A DNA stretch of 64,000 nucleotides from Ziziphus jujuba (lineage: Eukaryota > Streptophyta > Magnoliopsida > Rosales > Rhamnaceae). Shown here piece after piece: positions 1 to 10,538 of this stretch. Position 1 is the stretch's first letter. Each line of letters opens with the position of its first letter. The stretch spans positions 25,832,501-25,896,500 of the forward strand of contig NC_083383.1 of NCBI RefSeq assembly GCF_031755915.1, read 5' to 3'. The notes under the pieces are model-generated. The model did not search any database. It saw only the letters and a list, made by a program, of their open reading frames with translations, and was not told the DNA's origin. Both the position numbers and the translations under genes were made by a program.

Positions 1-824
1 AGAGGGCGGCCACCCCCCTTTGGCCGGGACACCAGGTTAGCAGCGGCGCAGTGGGACGCCACGCGACCGTATGCCGGTTTCTCTCTATAACCTCCTGTCT
101 GGCGGTACCTTGGGACGCTGGGTACTGTTGGCGCCACTGGTATATAGTGGGTGCATCAAATGATTTTCAGAACTGTGTTTTAAAAATAAAATGTTTGGAA
201 ACTGAATTGGAATTAAACATATAATTGTTACCGCTTCTGGTATTTAATTGATGTCTTGGTTTTCGGGGAATATGGATAAAGGGTTTTGTGAAATTGTTTT
301 AAAAGGGGAACCTTTCCAACTGAGAGAATTGTAAGGGTTTTGAGAGAAAATATTATTTCCAAATAATTATTATTTATACTTATTACTGTGATATTATATG
401 GTATAGTAGTAGGGTCGCTCACTGAGATGATTAGCATCTCACACTCTTAAATTCCGTTCCTCTAGGTACCAGGTTGTCGGTGTTCACTCGGAGCGGACTT
501 GATCTTCCTCGCTGTTTTAGTTCGGCAGTACCCTATTATTCTTTTATTGCAGTTGTAATATTTCTTTCACTCTTGTTGTATTTATTTTGCACTGGATTAC
601 TGTATTTTTATTTTGGAGTGCTGAAATTGTGGAACCAGTTCGTAGTACTGTGGGAGGAATAAGGGGACAATTATAGAAGTGCGTTTTCAGTGCAGGAAAT
701 TTTGTGGTAAGTCCATCCCTTAGGGGAGGTTCTGCCGGATCTTCCACAGAAGGGTCCGGTAGGGTTTCCCTGGGATCAGGGTTTGTCTAGGGTTCCGGTG
801 GGGAACTTTGGACGGGTCCTGACA
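1..824 (+). mobile_element. 3' part of a large LTR (truncated by window edge)
   Basis: This stretch matches the last part of the LTR-like insertion at 44,760-47,262 (compare about 46,300-47,262). Shared parts include the CTTTGGCCGGGA segment, the TGTGGGAGGAATAAGGGGA segment and the terminal GGGTCCTGACA. The left end lies outside the window. The copy joins directly to a Rab7 exon remnant on its right. It could be a solo LTR or the end of a full element. No coding sequence is recognised in it. Confidence 0.7.
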
Positions 825-834
825 GCTGCCGTCT

Positions 835-1117
835 TAAAGTAAAGTAAGGTATGCTTCCCCTTTGAAGCACACCATTCCTTTGCCTATTTTTTTTTTAATT
901 TTTTTTTCCCTTCCTTCTCTAGAAACCTGTACACAGGTAATAGTTAGACTGATTTTTCCATAGGGACAACAAAAGAAAGATTACAACTCCATATCCTTTC
1001 CATTCTACTATTGCCACCATCAATGTCAATCTTTGTTTGCAAACAATATAAAGGAAAATGTACAGGGACCTAAAGGCTTACTTGGGAGATGATAAGAGTA
1101 GAACAATGTGAAAACTC
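835..1117 (-). pseudogene. Rab7 (RABG-type) exon remnants, copy 0
   Basis: Two pieces match the intact Rab7 exons at 62,299-62,444 and 62,521-62,601. The first (about 838-945) covers the segment after the KIDIDGG exon, including KEWCASKG and the GTACAG splice acceptor. The second (about 985-1,090) covers the [13 protein letters not shown] exon with several substitutions. The last exon is missing and the left side is cut by the LTR. It cannot encode a GTPase. It marks the left end of the segmental duplication array. Confidence 0.7.
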
Positions 1118-1184
1118 AGAATAAAAAGATTAGCATTTTCAGTCAAATATGAATTACAACTTAACTGCAAGATTACATTAAACA

Positions 1185-1222
1185 AGAAGAAGAAGAAGAA
1201 AAAGAAGAAGAAAAGAAGAAGG
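1185..1222 (+). repeat. (AAG)n microsatellite at unit junction
   Basis: Imperfect AAG/GAA run. Equivalent runs stand at 11,908-11,931, 40,690-40,712 and 59,096-59,121, each at the start of a duplicated block. The run is probably the substrate of the recombination that deleted Rab7 exon sequence at the A/B and B/C joints. Confidence 0.85.
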
Positions 1223-2690
1223 TTGCATGTAACTGTTACAAAGCTGTTAAAATTGTATACTGAACTAGTATATCAGCTTTATATCACTGATTACGATGCA
1301 TGAAAAATTTACATTTCAAGAAAGGGGAAAAAGGAAGCAGATATAAAAAATGTCAAACACTACAATATAACAAGTTGATCATAAGAAATTCTGCACCACA
1401 AAGTGTCAATCGAATTCTTCAATAGAATACTACCTATTCCCTTCACATTATCAAAACTGGGAAAAAAATGGTAAAGATTCAGTCAACAAAAGACTTCCTC
1501 AACTCATTTATACCTTAGTTACTTTCATCAAGCTACCAAGATTTATTTATTAATGATAAATGAAGGAATACACTATGACATGCAAAAGAAAAGAAGAGGA
1601 AAAAATATAAAGAGGAATTTAGTATAAGCCAAAAGTCTTGAGTACTATTACGCCAGCTAATTCTAATAGCTACTAATAGGTGTCGATTGTTTGCTCAAAA
1701 TTACTTTAGATAGGCAATTTCATTGCTTGTGCAAAATTCTCTAATTAGGTATTTAACAAAGACATTCAAGAGTAAGTAGAAACAACGACAACAACATTTG
1801 GTAACTGGAATGTTCTTTTAATGCATCATGACAGGCAAGTCTAATACTGTATTTGTCTTTTACATCTGAACTGTAAGGGTAATATTGTGTTAAATATTTC
1901 AAGAAACAGAATTGGTTGTTTCACCTGTTTTTATGAAGAATTGAATGGATATATAAGATGTTTATGGGAAAGTAGAAGAGTAGAACTACAGAAATTATGT
2001 TGAATAAACACATAATTTACCAGATTACAACTGAATTTATTGGTTCCGTTAGAGAAAAGAAGCTTGTGGAACGTACATTCATTCTCTTTATTAGTAAAAA
2101 ACCACTGAGACAACATTCCAAAAGACAGAGTATACCCTAAGCAGAATTATTATGCTTGATAATAGATTTGAATAATTTAGGAAAATTTTTTTTTTCACGA
2201 TTTAAAATGGTTTGGGCTTGACATAGTTTTTAAGTTGTGCTAGTTTTCTTATTTTTTAGGAATTTTTTTCAAGCTAGTTTATTGTTCATTGTATGGCAGA
2301 AAGCAGGCATAAGGGATCATTGTTGTGAGAGAATATGAACTCGTGTTGATGGCGGAGGAAGTTCAAGAGCAATTTGGTTTGTTTTCAAAAATGAAATGTG
2401 AATTCTAGTCATGAAGACTGCATATTACTACAAATGAAAACTTAAAAGGAAAAGCAGAGTTGATATTATCCTAAGAAATTGGCACCATCAAAATGTGTTT
2501 TTATTTTTCTCCCTTGAAAAAGTTTCACTTATATTGGTGAAGTTCAAGTATATTAACCTTGCTTGTTGGCAAATGAAGCATCAAGGAACTGTTTTAGCCA
2601 ACTCTTTTTCTTAGTCCAATATGTTTCTCATTTTATTTTGCATGCCGTTTTTTATTGGTTTAGTGCAAATGAAACGGCAAGCGAAGACCA
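1223..2690. other. Noncoding stretch, partly derived from a Rab7 intron
   Basis: No gene is seen. About 1,640-1,800 matches the Rab7 gene region at 62,690-62,840 (shared blocks such as CTAATTCTAATAGCTACTAA). The stretch is therefore probably old Rab7 intron sequence carried in the duplicated block. From about 1,830 it becomes the first copy of the internal duplication (compare from 4,965). Copies lie at 11,932-13,400, 40,713-41,545 plus 49,192-49,840, and 59,121-60,510. Confidence 0.6.
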
Positions 2691-2696
2691 AAGTCA

Positions 2697-3083
2697 TCAA
2701 AAAATGCTTTTAATGCATCCCAGTTTTGATTTAAGAAAACAGTAAGGTAAACGCTGCCGACCTGACTTGGGAATTGGGATGGACTATGACTCTGGATATT
2801 ATTCATATCAATAAATGCTTGGTATTTACATTTCTTTTATTTTTTATTTTTTTATTTTTTTTGGCCTTCATATAGTCACTTTAGTCTTCGCTTGCTGCTT
2901 CCTAGTTATTTCGTTCGCACCAAAGTAAAAAAGAAAGGCATGCAAAAGAAAATGAAATGCATATTCCATTTATTGATATGAATAATATATGACATACGCG
3001 CAGTCCATCCCAAGTCAACACGTCAGCATTTACATTATTTTTCTTGTGTCTAAACTGGGATGCCTTAAAAGCATTTTTTTGAT
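2697..3083. repeat. Foldback (MITE-like) element, unit A copy 1
   Basis: The left arm (about 2,697-2,815) contains ATCAAAAAATGCTTTTAA and the ATTATTCATATCAATAAATG segment. The right arm (about 2,955-3,083) is its inverted copy. Both arms carry the GACTTGGGATGGACT block. No transposase is seen. The loop holds GCATGC and an AT-rich run. Paralogous copies lie at 13,413-13,770 and 49,849-50,205. Confidence 0.7.
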
Positions 3084-3880
3084 ATTGATAAAGCAATAGT
3101 TTGAAAGGTTTCTATGCAAATAAAGAGAAATTTGAAGCTTATCAACTTATTTAATTTCTCCACGTATAGTTATTTGCAATCAAGCTGCCTTTTGTTAACA
3201 TATTTAGTGTCTTTTTTTTTTTTTTCATTTTTTTCCCTAATTGAGTGTAGTTTATTTACCTAATTGTTTGTTAGTGTTAATTTATTGCAATTATATATCT
3301 CAATAATCTATAAACCTAAAGGGTTGGGGAAAAAAAAAAACATAAACATCAAATGAAACACAATTTAAAATTATATTCATTTTTATTTTTTATTTTTTAG
3401 TTTTTTTTCTTTATATTTGTAGTGAATTGATATATATTATAAACTCTCAACGATTATTAATTAACATTAACGAACAATTGAAATAAGCACACTATACACA
3501 ATTTAATAAAAAAAATACAAAAATAAAATTAAACATACAAACAAAAAGCACTTCATTGTTTAATTATTCTAGTTCCAAAATCAAGTATCCTGTATACACA
3601 ACGGTCTTCCTCCAATGGCTTTTGAGAGAATACAAACAAGAACAGAATAACGGGAGAAGGAAATTGAGGGAAGGAGTAATTGGGCCCATATTATTAAATA
3701 ATTATTCAAAGTTTGAATAATATCATTCTCACTTCAATGCAATTAAAGTTCATAAGGATTATACGTAAAAATTAAAAAGAAACTGAAAAAGGCATAAGAG
3801 AGCCTATCATATTGCTTCTTAGAAAATTGCTTTTAAGTAGATGGTTATCATGAGCATGATGGTGTCCTCTATAAAAGTGA
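3083..3880 (+). promoter_or_regulatory. Orphan RLK promoter and start codon (unit A)
   Basis: This region is collinear with the promoter of RLK1 at 6,936-7,733. Shared features are the CAAACAAGAACAGAATAA block, the GAAATTGAGGGA block, the GGCATAAGAGAGCCTA block just before the TATA position, and the GAGCATGATG start context. The TATATATAA of the live genes reads ATCATATTG here, so the TATA box is lost. After ATG at 3,856 only about five residues resemble the receptor (MM-x-SSI). Sequence unrelated to the receptor follows. Confidence 0.7.
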
Positions 3881-4227
3881 TTATGCCAATTAGTAGCCGA
3901 TTCACTTTGATAGAAAAGTTTAAATTAAAACACTTTATTAGTATTCATAAAAGGGAACTAATGAGATCCAAATAAAATTGCGGATGAGATTCATAAATTA
4001 TTAAATTTCAATTCTTTAGTTACTCATCGATCAGGTCATTAATGATCTTCTAGTGAAGAAATGAGAATTACTCATTGTTGATGGCGTTCAAAATTTTGTA
4101 TCTTCATTCCTTAGATCTATTAAATTATACATATTTATGAATTCATACATGTAACATTTTCAGTTTCATTGATAGTAATATTCCCAAGTTGGATAAGCAA
4201 TCATATTTTCTTTATATGCATGATCAG

Positions 4228-4966
4228 GTTTGGGTTGCCCATACAAATTCAACTTTTGTTGCTGCAATCTTTTGGATAGTTCTGTTGATATGTTTTGGCA
4301 GGTAATATATATTATCTCATTCTATGACAACTAGTGCATTTGGTCTGTACACATCTTTGCTATAATGAAGTTGACATATTTTACCCACATGCACATACAT
4401 ATGGGAGATAAGTTCTGACAATGAGGTTCCTTACGGAAAGATGATATGCAATACAAGTGTTTAATGGTTACACAGATTTGTTATTTATCCCTAATACTGC
4501 ACATTGTATACAGTCAAAAGTTGTCTATGCAAATTTGCAAATAAATAAGGCATCGTTAGGAACATTATTGGAATACTCGAGAGGTTGGAGAATGACAAGT
4601 AATGTGTTTTATCTTGCCACTGATTGGAAAAAAATTTATAATACATAACAAGTAATTAAAGAGTGTGACTCTCTCCGCATACGGCTCTCATTTGTTGCTT
4701 GTGAAATTGTTTACTTCAAGAAATGATAATTTGTGTTTGTTATATTATATTTTGCAAAATTGAATTTCCGTTTGGTATCTTTACTCCTGTTGAATCCGTT
4801 AAAATTCAATATATAATGTAGCTGTTACGAGGCACCTACTCTGAATCTTATTTCTTTATGGTCTTTTATACAGCATTGCAACATGTATATCCATTGTACA
4901 GCGACTGTTCCATTTGACAACCCAAGATCCAGTTTACCTGGTTTTATTAAAAAGCGAAGACAGGCA
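4228..4966 (+). pseudogene. Two-exon relic of an unrecognised gene (unit A)
   Basis: A 74-nt segment (4,228-4,301) is bounded by CAG before and GTAATA after. It encodes a hydrophobic stretch containing AAIFWIVLLICFG. A second segment starts after TACAG at 4,874 and encodes SIVQRLFHLTTQDPVYLVLL. Joining the two at these splice sites keeps one reading frame. Copies exist in unit B (14,868-14,941 and from 15,655) and in unit C (50,850-51,500). I do not recognise the family. It looks like part of a membrane protein and is probably a fragment carried by the duplication. Confidence 0.35.
4457..4648 (+). other. 63-codon open frame conserved in two units
   Basis: A 63-residue frame here is repeated almost unchanged at 15,101-15,292, with two residue changes (C/F and R/S). 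It lies in what would be the intron between the two exon-like relics above. Unit C has a deletion that removes its first half (about 51,040-51,170). No family is recognised. Conservation may only reflect the recent duplication. Confidence 0.25.
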
Positions 4967-5650
4967 AGTCTAACACTATATTTGTCTTTCACATTTGAAC
5001 TGTAGGGTAATTTTGTGTTAAATATTTCGAGAAACAGAATTGGTTGTTATTATGATTGATAAGAGATTTGAATAATTTACAATTTTTTTTCAGGATTTAG
5101 ATTGGTTTGGGTTTTGATATGGTTTCTAAGTTGTATTAGTTTTCTTATTTTTATGAATTTTTTTATTCAAGCTAGTTTATTGTTCATTGTAGGGCAGAAA
5201 GCAGGTATGAGGGAACATTGTTGTGAGATAATATGAACTCGGGTTGATGGCAGAGGAAGTTCAAGAGCAATTTGGTTTGTTTTCAAAAATGAACTCTCCA
5301 TTCTAACCGTTAAGACTGCATATAGTACAAATGAAAACTTTAAAGGGGAAGCAGAGTTGAAATTATCCTAGGAAATTGGGACCATGAAAATGTGTTTTTC
5401 TTTTCCACCCTTAGAAAAATTTCACTTGTATTGATGAAGTTCTAGTTCATTAACCTTGTTTGTTGGCAAATCCAGTACCAAACAACTACTTTAGCCAACT
5501 CTTTTACTCGTTCCCCAAAACAAACAAACAACAAAAAAAAAAAAAAAAAAAAAAGGAAAAAAAAAGGAATATGTATTACATTTTCTTTTGCATGCCTTTT
5601 TCCTTGGTTTACAGCAAATGAAGACTAGAGTGAGTATATGAAGAAAAGTC

Positions 5651-6472
5651 ATCAAAAAATGCTTTTAAAGCATCCCAGTTTTGACGCAAGAAAACAATAA
5701 GGTAGATGCTGTCATCTTGACTTGGGAATTGGGATGGGCTGTGAGCCTGGGATATTATTCATATCAATAATTGGTTGGTATTTACAATTTTTTTTTTTAT
5801 TTTCCCCTTCATATGGTCGCTCTCAATGGCGGACTCAGAAAAATTTTCAGAGGGCACCGTGATATATAATAAGATTTATATTATATTTTAATTTATGGCA
5901 TGAAAAGATACAAAAGTATACAAAAATAAAAGTTTTACTATGTTACAAAAATAAAACTTTTACTATGTTGTACTAGCTGTTAATTTTTTTTTTTTTTTTT
6001 CTGAATTTGGTTTAGAGAAATTGAATCTCAATGTTCAGACAAAATTTATAAAAATAAAATAAGCATACTTCTTAAGGTAAAATACAAATAAAAATTTGAT
6101 TTTGTTATGTTTAAGCAACTAAAGTAATTGAAAGCCATAAAAAAAAAACAAAAAGTTAACAACAAAAATATTGTGTAATAGAGCAAAAAAAAAAAATTTG
6201 CAACTTAGATTCAATATAATTAAAAAAAAGAAGAAGTTAAGTTCTTGTATTATATCTTTATGTTATTAACTAAATTAATCGTGTTGAATTATTATTCTAG
6301 TGTATAAATATTGTATTAAAAATGTTAATTAAGTACGTTGATTCAATAAATATATTGTTAAAATATGTTGTTAAAATATCATAAATAAAGCGTAAATATT
6401 ATACTTATTTTAAATAAGTATTAGATATACGAGAAACGATTCAAAAACAAATATAAGAGAAATAGATATGTA

Positions 6473-6507
<35 letters not shown>

Positions 6508-6936
6508 TGAGAAAAACTGTATATAAACGAAGAAACGAAAAAGGGAACAAATCGAAAGTGAACCTTACGTGTGTTTTTGTTTTGGGGGTAGGTTTAAATA
6601 TATCAGGGAGAAAATAGTAAATGGAAAAAAAAATAATAATAATAATAAAAACAGAAAAATCTAAGGGGGAGGCACTGGCCCAACGTGGGTCCGGCCCTGG
6701 TCACCCTCACCCACACTAAGTCTTCGCTTACGGCTTCCTATTTATTTCGTTCGCACAAGTGTAAAAACGAATGGCGTGCAAAAGAAAATGAATATGATAT
6801 TACATATTCCAATTTTTTGATATGAATAATATATGACATGCTCACAGTCAGTCCATCCCGAGTCGTCAACACGGCAGCATTGATGTTATTGTTTTCTTGC
6901 GTAAAAATTGGGATGCTTTAAAAACCTTTTTTTGAT
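5651..6936. repeat. Foldback element interrupted by an hAT-like insertion
   Basis: The left arm (about 5,651-5,780) has ATCAAAAAATGCTTTTAAAG. The inverted right arm (about 6,810-6,936) has GGGATGCTTTAAAAAC. They are the same arms as at 2,697-3,083, but the loop is enlarged by the element at 5,824-6,699. Confidence 0.65.
5824..6699. mobile_element. Non-autonomous hAT-like element (unit A)
   Basis: The 876-bp insertion has ends CAATGGCGGACTCAG and, inverted, CAGGGCCGGACCCACG. These are imperfect terminal repeats of the kind common in plant hAT elements. It is flanked by GTCGCTCT (5,816-5,823) and GTCACCCT (6,700-6,707). The empty site in the first foldback of unit B reads GTCACTCT at 13,563-13,570, consistent with an 8-bp target duplication. 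The interior is AT-rich with (TA)n(GA)n at about 6,471-6,510 and has no transposase. Confidence 0.65.
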
Positions 6937-7650
6937 ATTTGATAAACCAATAATTTGAAATGTTTCTGTACAAATAAAGAGAGATTTGAAGCTTATCAAT
7001 TTAATTCATTTTTCCATGTATCGTTAATAGTAATTAAGGTATCTTTTATTAATTAGGTTTTGCTTTTTTTTGGCGACTAAATTGAATGTAACATGTTTAC
7101 TTGACTGTTTGTTAACGTTTATTAGTAGTGATTATATATCTTAATTATTTATAAGTCTAAAGAGTAGAATATATATATATATATATATAAACATCAAATG
7201 GAGCACAATTTAAAATTATATTAGTTTTTAATTTTTAAATTTTGTTATTTTTTTTTTTATGTTTATAATTGATTGATATGTATAATAAACTCTAAAATTA
7301 GTAATTAACATTAACGTACAATTGAAATACGCACATGATATACAATTTCGTAAAAAAATAAATAAATAAAACAAAAGAATTAAAAATTAAACACACAAAC
7401 AAACAGCACTTAATTATTTAATTATTCTAGCTCCAAAATCCAGTTTTCCACATCCAATCGCTTTGAGAGAATACAAACAAGAACAGAATAAAGGGAGAAG
7501 GAAATTGAGGGAAGGAGTAATTGGTCCCATATCATTAAATAATCTATTCAAAGTTTGAATAATATTACTCTCACTTATAATGCAATCAAAGTTCATAAGG
7601 ATTATAAGTAAAAATTAAAAAGAAAATGAAAAAGGCATAAGAGAGCCTAC

Positions 7651-7659
7651 TATATATAA
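7651..7659 (+). promoter_or_regulatory. TATA box of RLK1
   Basis: TATATATAA stands 50 bp before the ATG at 7,709. It lies in a block identical to the one before RLK3 (54,159-54,167) and the RLK2 pseudogene (36,178-36,186). The 5' leader is expected to be short. The upstream 700 bp are also conserved among the three copies. Confidence 0.6.
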
Positions 7660-7708
7660 TGGTTCTTAGAAAATTCCTTTCAAGTCAAGTAGATAGTTAT
7701 CAGAGAGC

Positions 7709-10538
7709 ATGATGGCATCCTCCATTTCCAATTCCGTATCCAGTTTTGCTGCGGTAGCAGTAGCATTAATTTCCTGTGCTTCCCTTGTTCTGGGCTCTGT
7801 TGAATATTCTCCTGAACAAGAAGTAAAGGCTTTGCTTGAATCTGGATGGTGGAGTCCTGAATATCTCAATTCCACAACCACAACTTCTTGCAAGTTGCCT
7901 GGTATCACTTGCAATCGTGCTGGAAGCATTACCCGTATTTCTATACATAAGTTTTTTATATATGGAACCGAACTTGGGAAATTTCTTAATGGCTCTTCGT
8001 TTCCGAATTTAGTCCATCTGGATCTTGCTGCAGCTGAACTCTTTGGGAGCATCCCGCCAGAAATCGGCACTCTTTCGAAGCTCACTTACCTCGACCTCTC
8101 TCATAATTATCTTTTAGGTGAGTTACCTCTTTCATTAGGAAACCTCTCCCAATTAGTGGTGCTTGACATTTCTTTTAATCAAATCTCTGGCCAGTTGCCT
8201 CTTTCAATCACAAGCCTCACCCATTTAATGGAGTTTGACGCTTCTTCTAATGCAATTAATGGTTCCATTCCAATCCACATAGGAAAGCTGAAAAATCTTC
8301 AGTTCTTGATCATGCCCGGAAATAGGCTCGATGGACCACTTCCATCAAGTCTGGGTCAGCTAACCAAATTAACTACTCTCTCTCTTTATTCAAACTATAT
8401 CGCCGGTTCAATCCCTTCAGAAATAGGGAAGATGACCAGCCTTGATCATCTAGACCTTCATGACAATATGCTCATGGGACAGCTGCCTCCAACTCTGGGT
8501 CAATTAACTAACTTATCTGAGTTGTACCTTGATTCCAACCAAATAATTGGATCCATCCCTCCATCAATAGCAAAGCTAGTGTATCTGGTTCATCTCAACT
8601 TAGGTGCAAATATGTTCCACGGACCACTCCCTCCAGAAATTGGAAATCTAACGAGTCTGGAAACATTGGTACTCGATGAGAACCAACTAACTGGTGCAGT
8701 ACCTTCTGCTATATGTGATTTAACCAACTTACAATACTTGAGCCTCAGTCGGAACCAGTTAAGTGGTTCATTGCCTTCCCGAATAGGGAATTTGAAGAAC
8801 CTGACAAGATTGAAACTCAGTTCGAACAACCTCATGGGTACCATTACTCCATCTTTAGGTAGTCTTAAGAGTATACAGTATATTGACTTGTCATCCAACC
8901 ACTTCAACGGAAGCATACCGATTGAGATATGTTCCCTTTCTACACTTCTTTCTTTGGACCTCAGTAACAACTCACTTGTTGGCGAAATACCGTCTCGATT
9001 TGCCGACCTAGAAGACTTGACCACCATAAACCTTGCCGATAACAATTTCAACTGTTGCATCCCCTGTTCTTTTATGTATCACCGGACAACACTTCATGCA
9101 GATACTTATTTATATGATTACGTCCCATGTTCCAAAATCTGGTCTGGCGGCATCGACAAAGGCGGGCTGATTATTGTTTGCATCTCTATTATTCTTGCAT
9201 CATCATTTCTCGTGCTTATTATATGGGTAATGTTCTTCAAACGTGGGTGCAAAAATAAAAAGATCAAATCACTTGACGAGACAATTGCAACAAAGAATGG
9301 AGATATATTTTCAGTATGGAATTATGATGGGAATTTAGCATACAAAGACATCATTCAAGCAACGGAGGATTTCGATATAAGGTATTGCATTGGCACAGGT
9401 GGTTATGGAAGTGTTTACAGAGCGCAGCTGCCTAATGGCAAAGTGGTTGCTTTGAAAAAACTGCACACTTCAGAGGTCGAAGAACCTGCTTTGAGAAAGA
9501 GTTTCGAGAATGAGGTGAAAACATTGACAGAATTGAAGCACCGAAACATTGTGAGACTCTATGGATTTTGTTTGCATAAAAGGTGCATGTTTTTAATTTA
9601 CCAGTATATGGAAAGAGGGAGCTTGTTCTGTGTCCTGAACAATGATGTGGAGGCTATGGAATTAGATTGGAAGAAAAGGGTGAACATTATCAAAGGCATA
9701 GTGAATGCATTGTGTTATTTGCACAATGATTGCACTCCACCAATTGTACATCGTGATGTAACCACCAACAATGTCCTACTCGACTCAGAACTAGAAGCTG
9801 TTGTAGCTGATTTTGGCACTGCAAAACTCCTCGATCCTAATTCCACCACTCAAACCACCATACTGGCCGGTACTTATGGTTATATTGCTCCAGGTAAAGC
9901 TTTACACTCTTCCTATATAGTTTTCTCTCTGATATTCAATCATTAAATTGTCACATTTCAGGGCAGGCAAAAAAAGGCAATTATATCATCAATATTATTT
10001 ATAAATGCGCATAATAAATGAAACACACTTCATGGTCAAACTAATTATTTTTAAAGAGAACTTCAAATTTTCTTTCAATGTTATATATTGAACTCTCTTT
10101 CACATAAAATCTTTTTTTTTTTTTATTACAAAACAATTAATAAATTAATATTTAAGTTGTTTTGTGTTCTTGTGAATTGTAGAGCTTGCCTACACCATAG
10201 CTGTAACCGTAAAATGCGATGTTTATAGCTTTGGAGTGGTGACACTTGAAACGCTGATGGGAAAGCATCCAAAGGAAATTTTGTCATCATTATCATCATC
10301 TTCAACACAAAATCTCAAGCTAATTGAAATATTAGACCAACGCTTAGCACCCCCGAGAAGTCGGTTGGCTGTACATAACGTTGCTCTTGTTGCCTCAATT
10401 GCATTTGCATGCTTAAATGCTGACCCAAAGCTTCGACCAACAATGGATAGTGTTTCCAAACAAATTGTTAAGCTCAGGACACCACTAGCAGATCATTGTT
10501 TCCATGAAATTACGATAGGACACCTCATGAACCCATAG
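7709..10538 (+). CDS. LRR receptor-like kinase, MIK2/At1g35710-like (copy 1)
   Basis: Two exons (7,709-9,893 and 10,183-10,538; intron GT-AG, junction in APE of the kinase) give 846 residues. There is a signal peptide at residues 1-30. LRRs of about 24 residues fill roughly 80-460. One membrane span lies at about 485-510 ([18 protein letters not shown]) and the kinase starts at about 545. The kinase has GTGGYGSVY, the VVALKK lysine, HRD at 681-683, DFG at 701-703 and APE, so it should be an active RD kinase. Relatives sense peptides or cell-wall signals at the plasma membrane. Compared with copy 3 it lacks 72 residues, including about two LRRs after the DISFN repeat. The start follows the conserved GAGCATGATGGC context. 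The ligand cannot be told from sequence. Confidence 0.9.

Larger units (their letters stand above)
1830..3880 (+). repeat. Internal direct duplication, first copy (unit A)
   Basis: This region is a diverged direct copy of 4,965-7,735. Both begin with GGCAAGTCTAA, continue through the same foldback element and run into the same RLK promoter and ATG. The first copy has an extra stretch at about 1,930-2,140. It lacks the 876-bp hAT-like insertion found in the second. Each 10.5-kb block is thus an old dimer whose first RLK body has been lost. Confidence 0.75.
4965..7735 (+). repeat. Internal direct duplication, second copy (unit A)
   Basis: Second copy of the segment at 1,830-3,880, leading into the intact RLK1. 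It carries the hAT-like insertion at 5,824-6,699 in the loop of its foldback element. Confidence 0.75.

Noticed and set aside
2697..3083. Foldback element as a tRNA or structured RNA gene
   Set aside because: Arms of about 120 bp with an AT-rich loop and multiple diverged copies fit a MITE-like element. No tRNA boxes are seen.
7666..9060. Minus-strand open frames opposite RLK1 (139 and 156 codons), and equivalents opposite copies 2 and 3
   Set aside because: They mirror the coding strand of the receptor, have no recognisable domains and are repeated only because the gene is.
9894..9946. Reading RLK1 through to the stop at 9,946 as a single-exon gene
   Set aside because: That would end the kinase right after the APE region. 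The GT-AG intron restores APE-LAYT and the rest of the kinase in exon 2.
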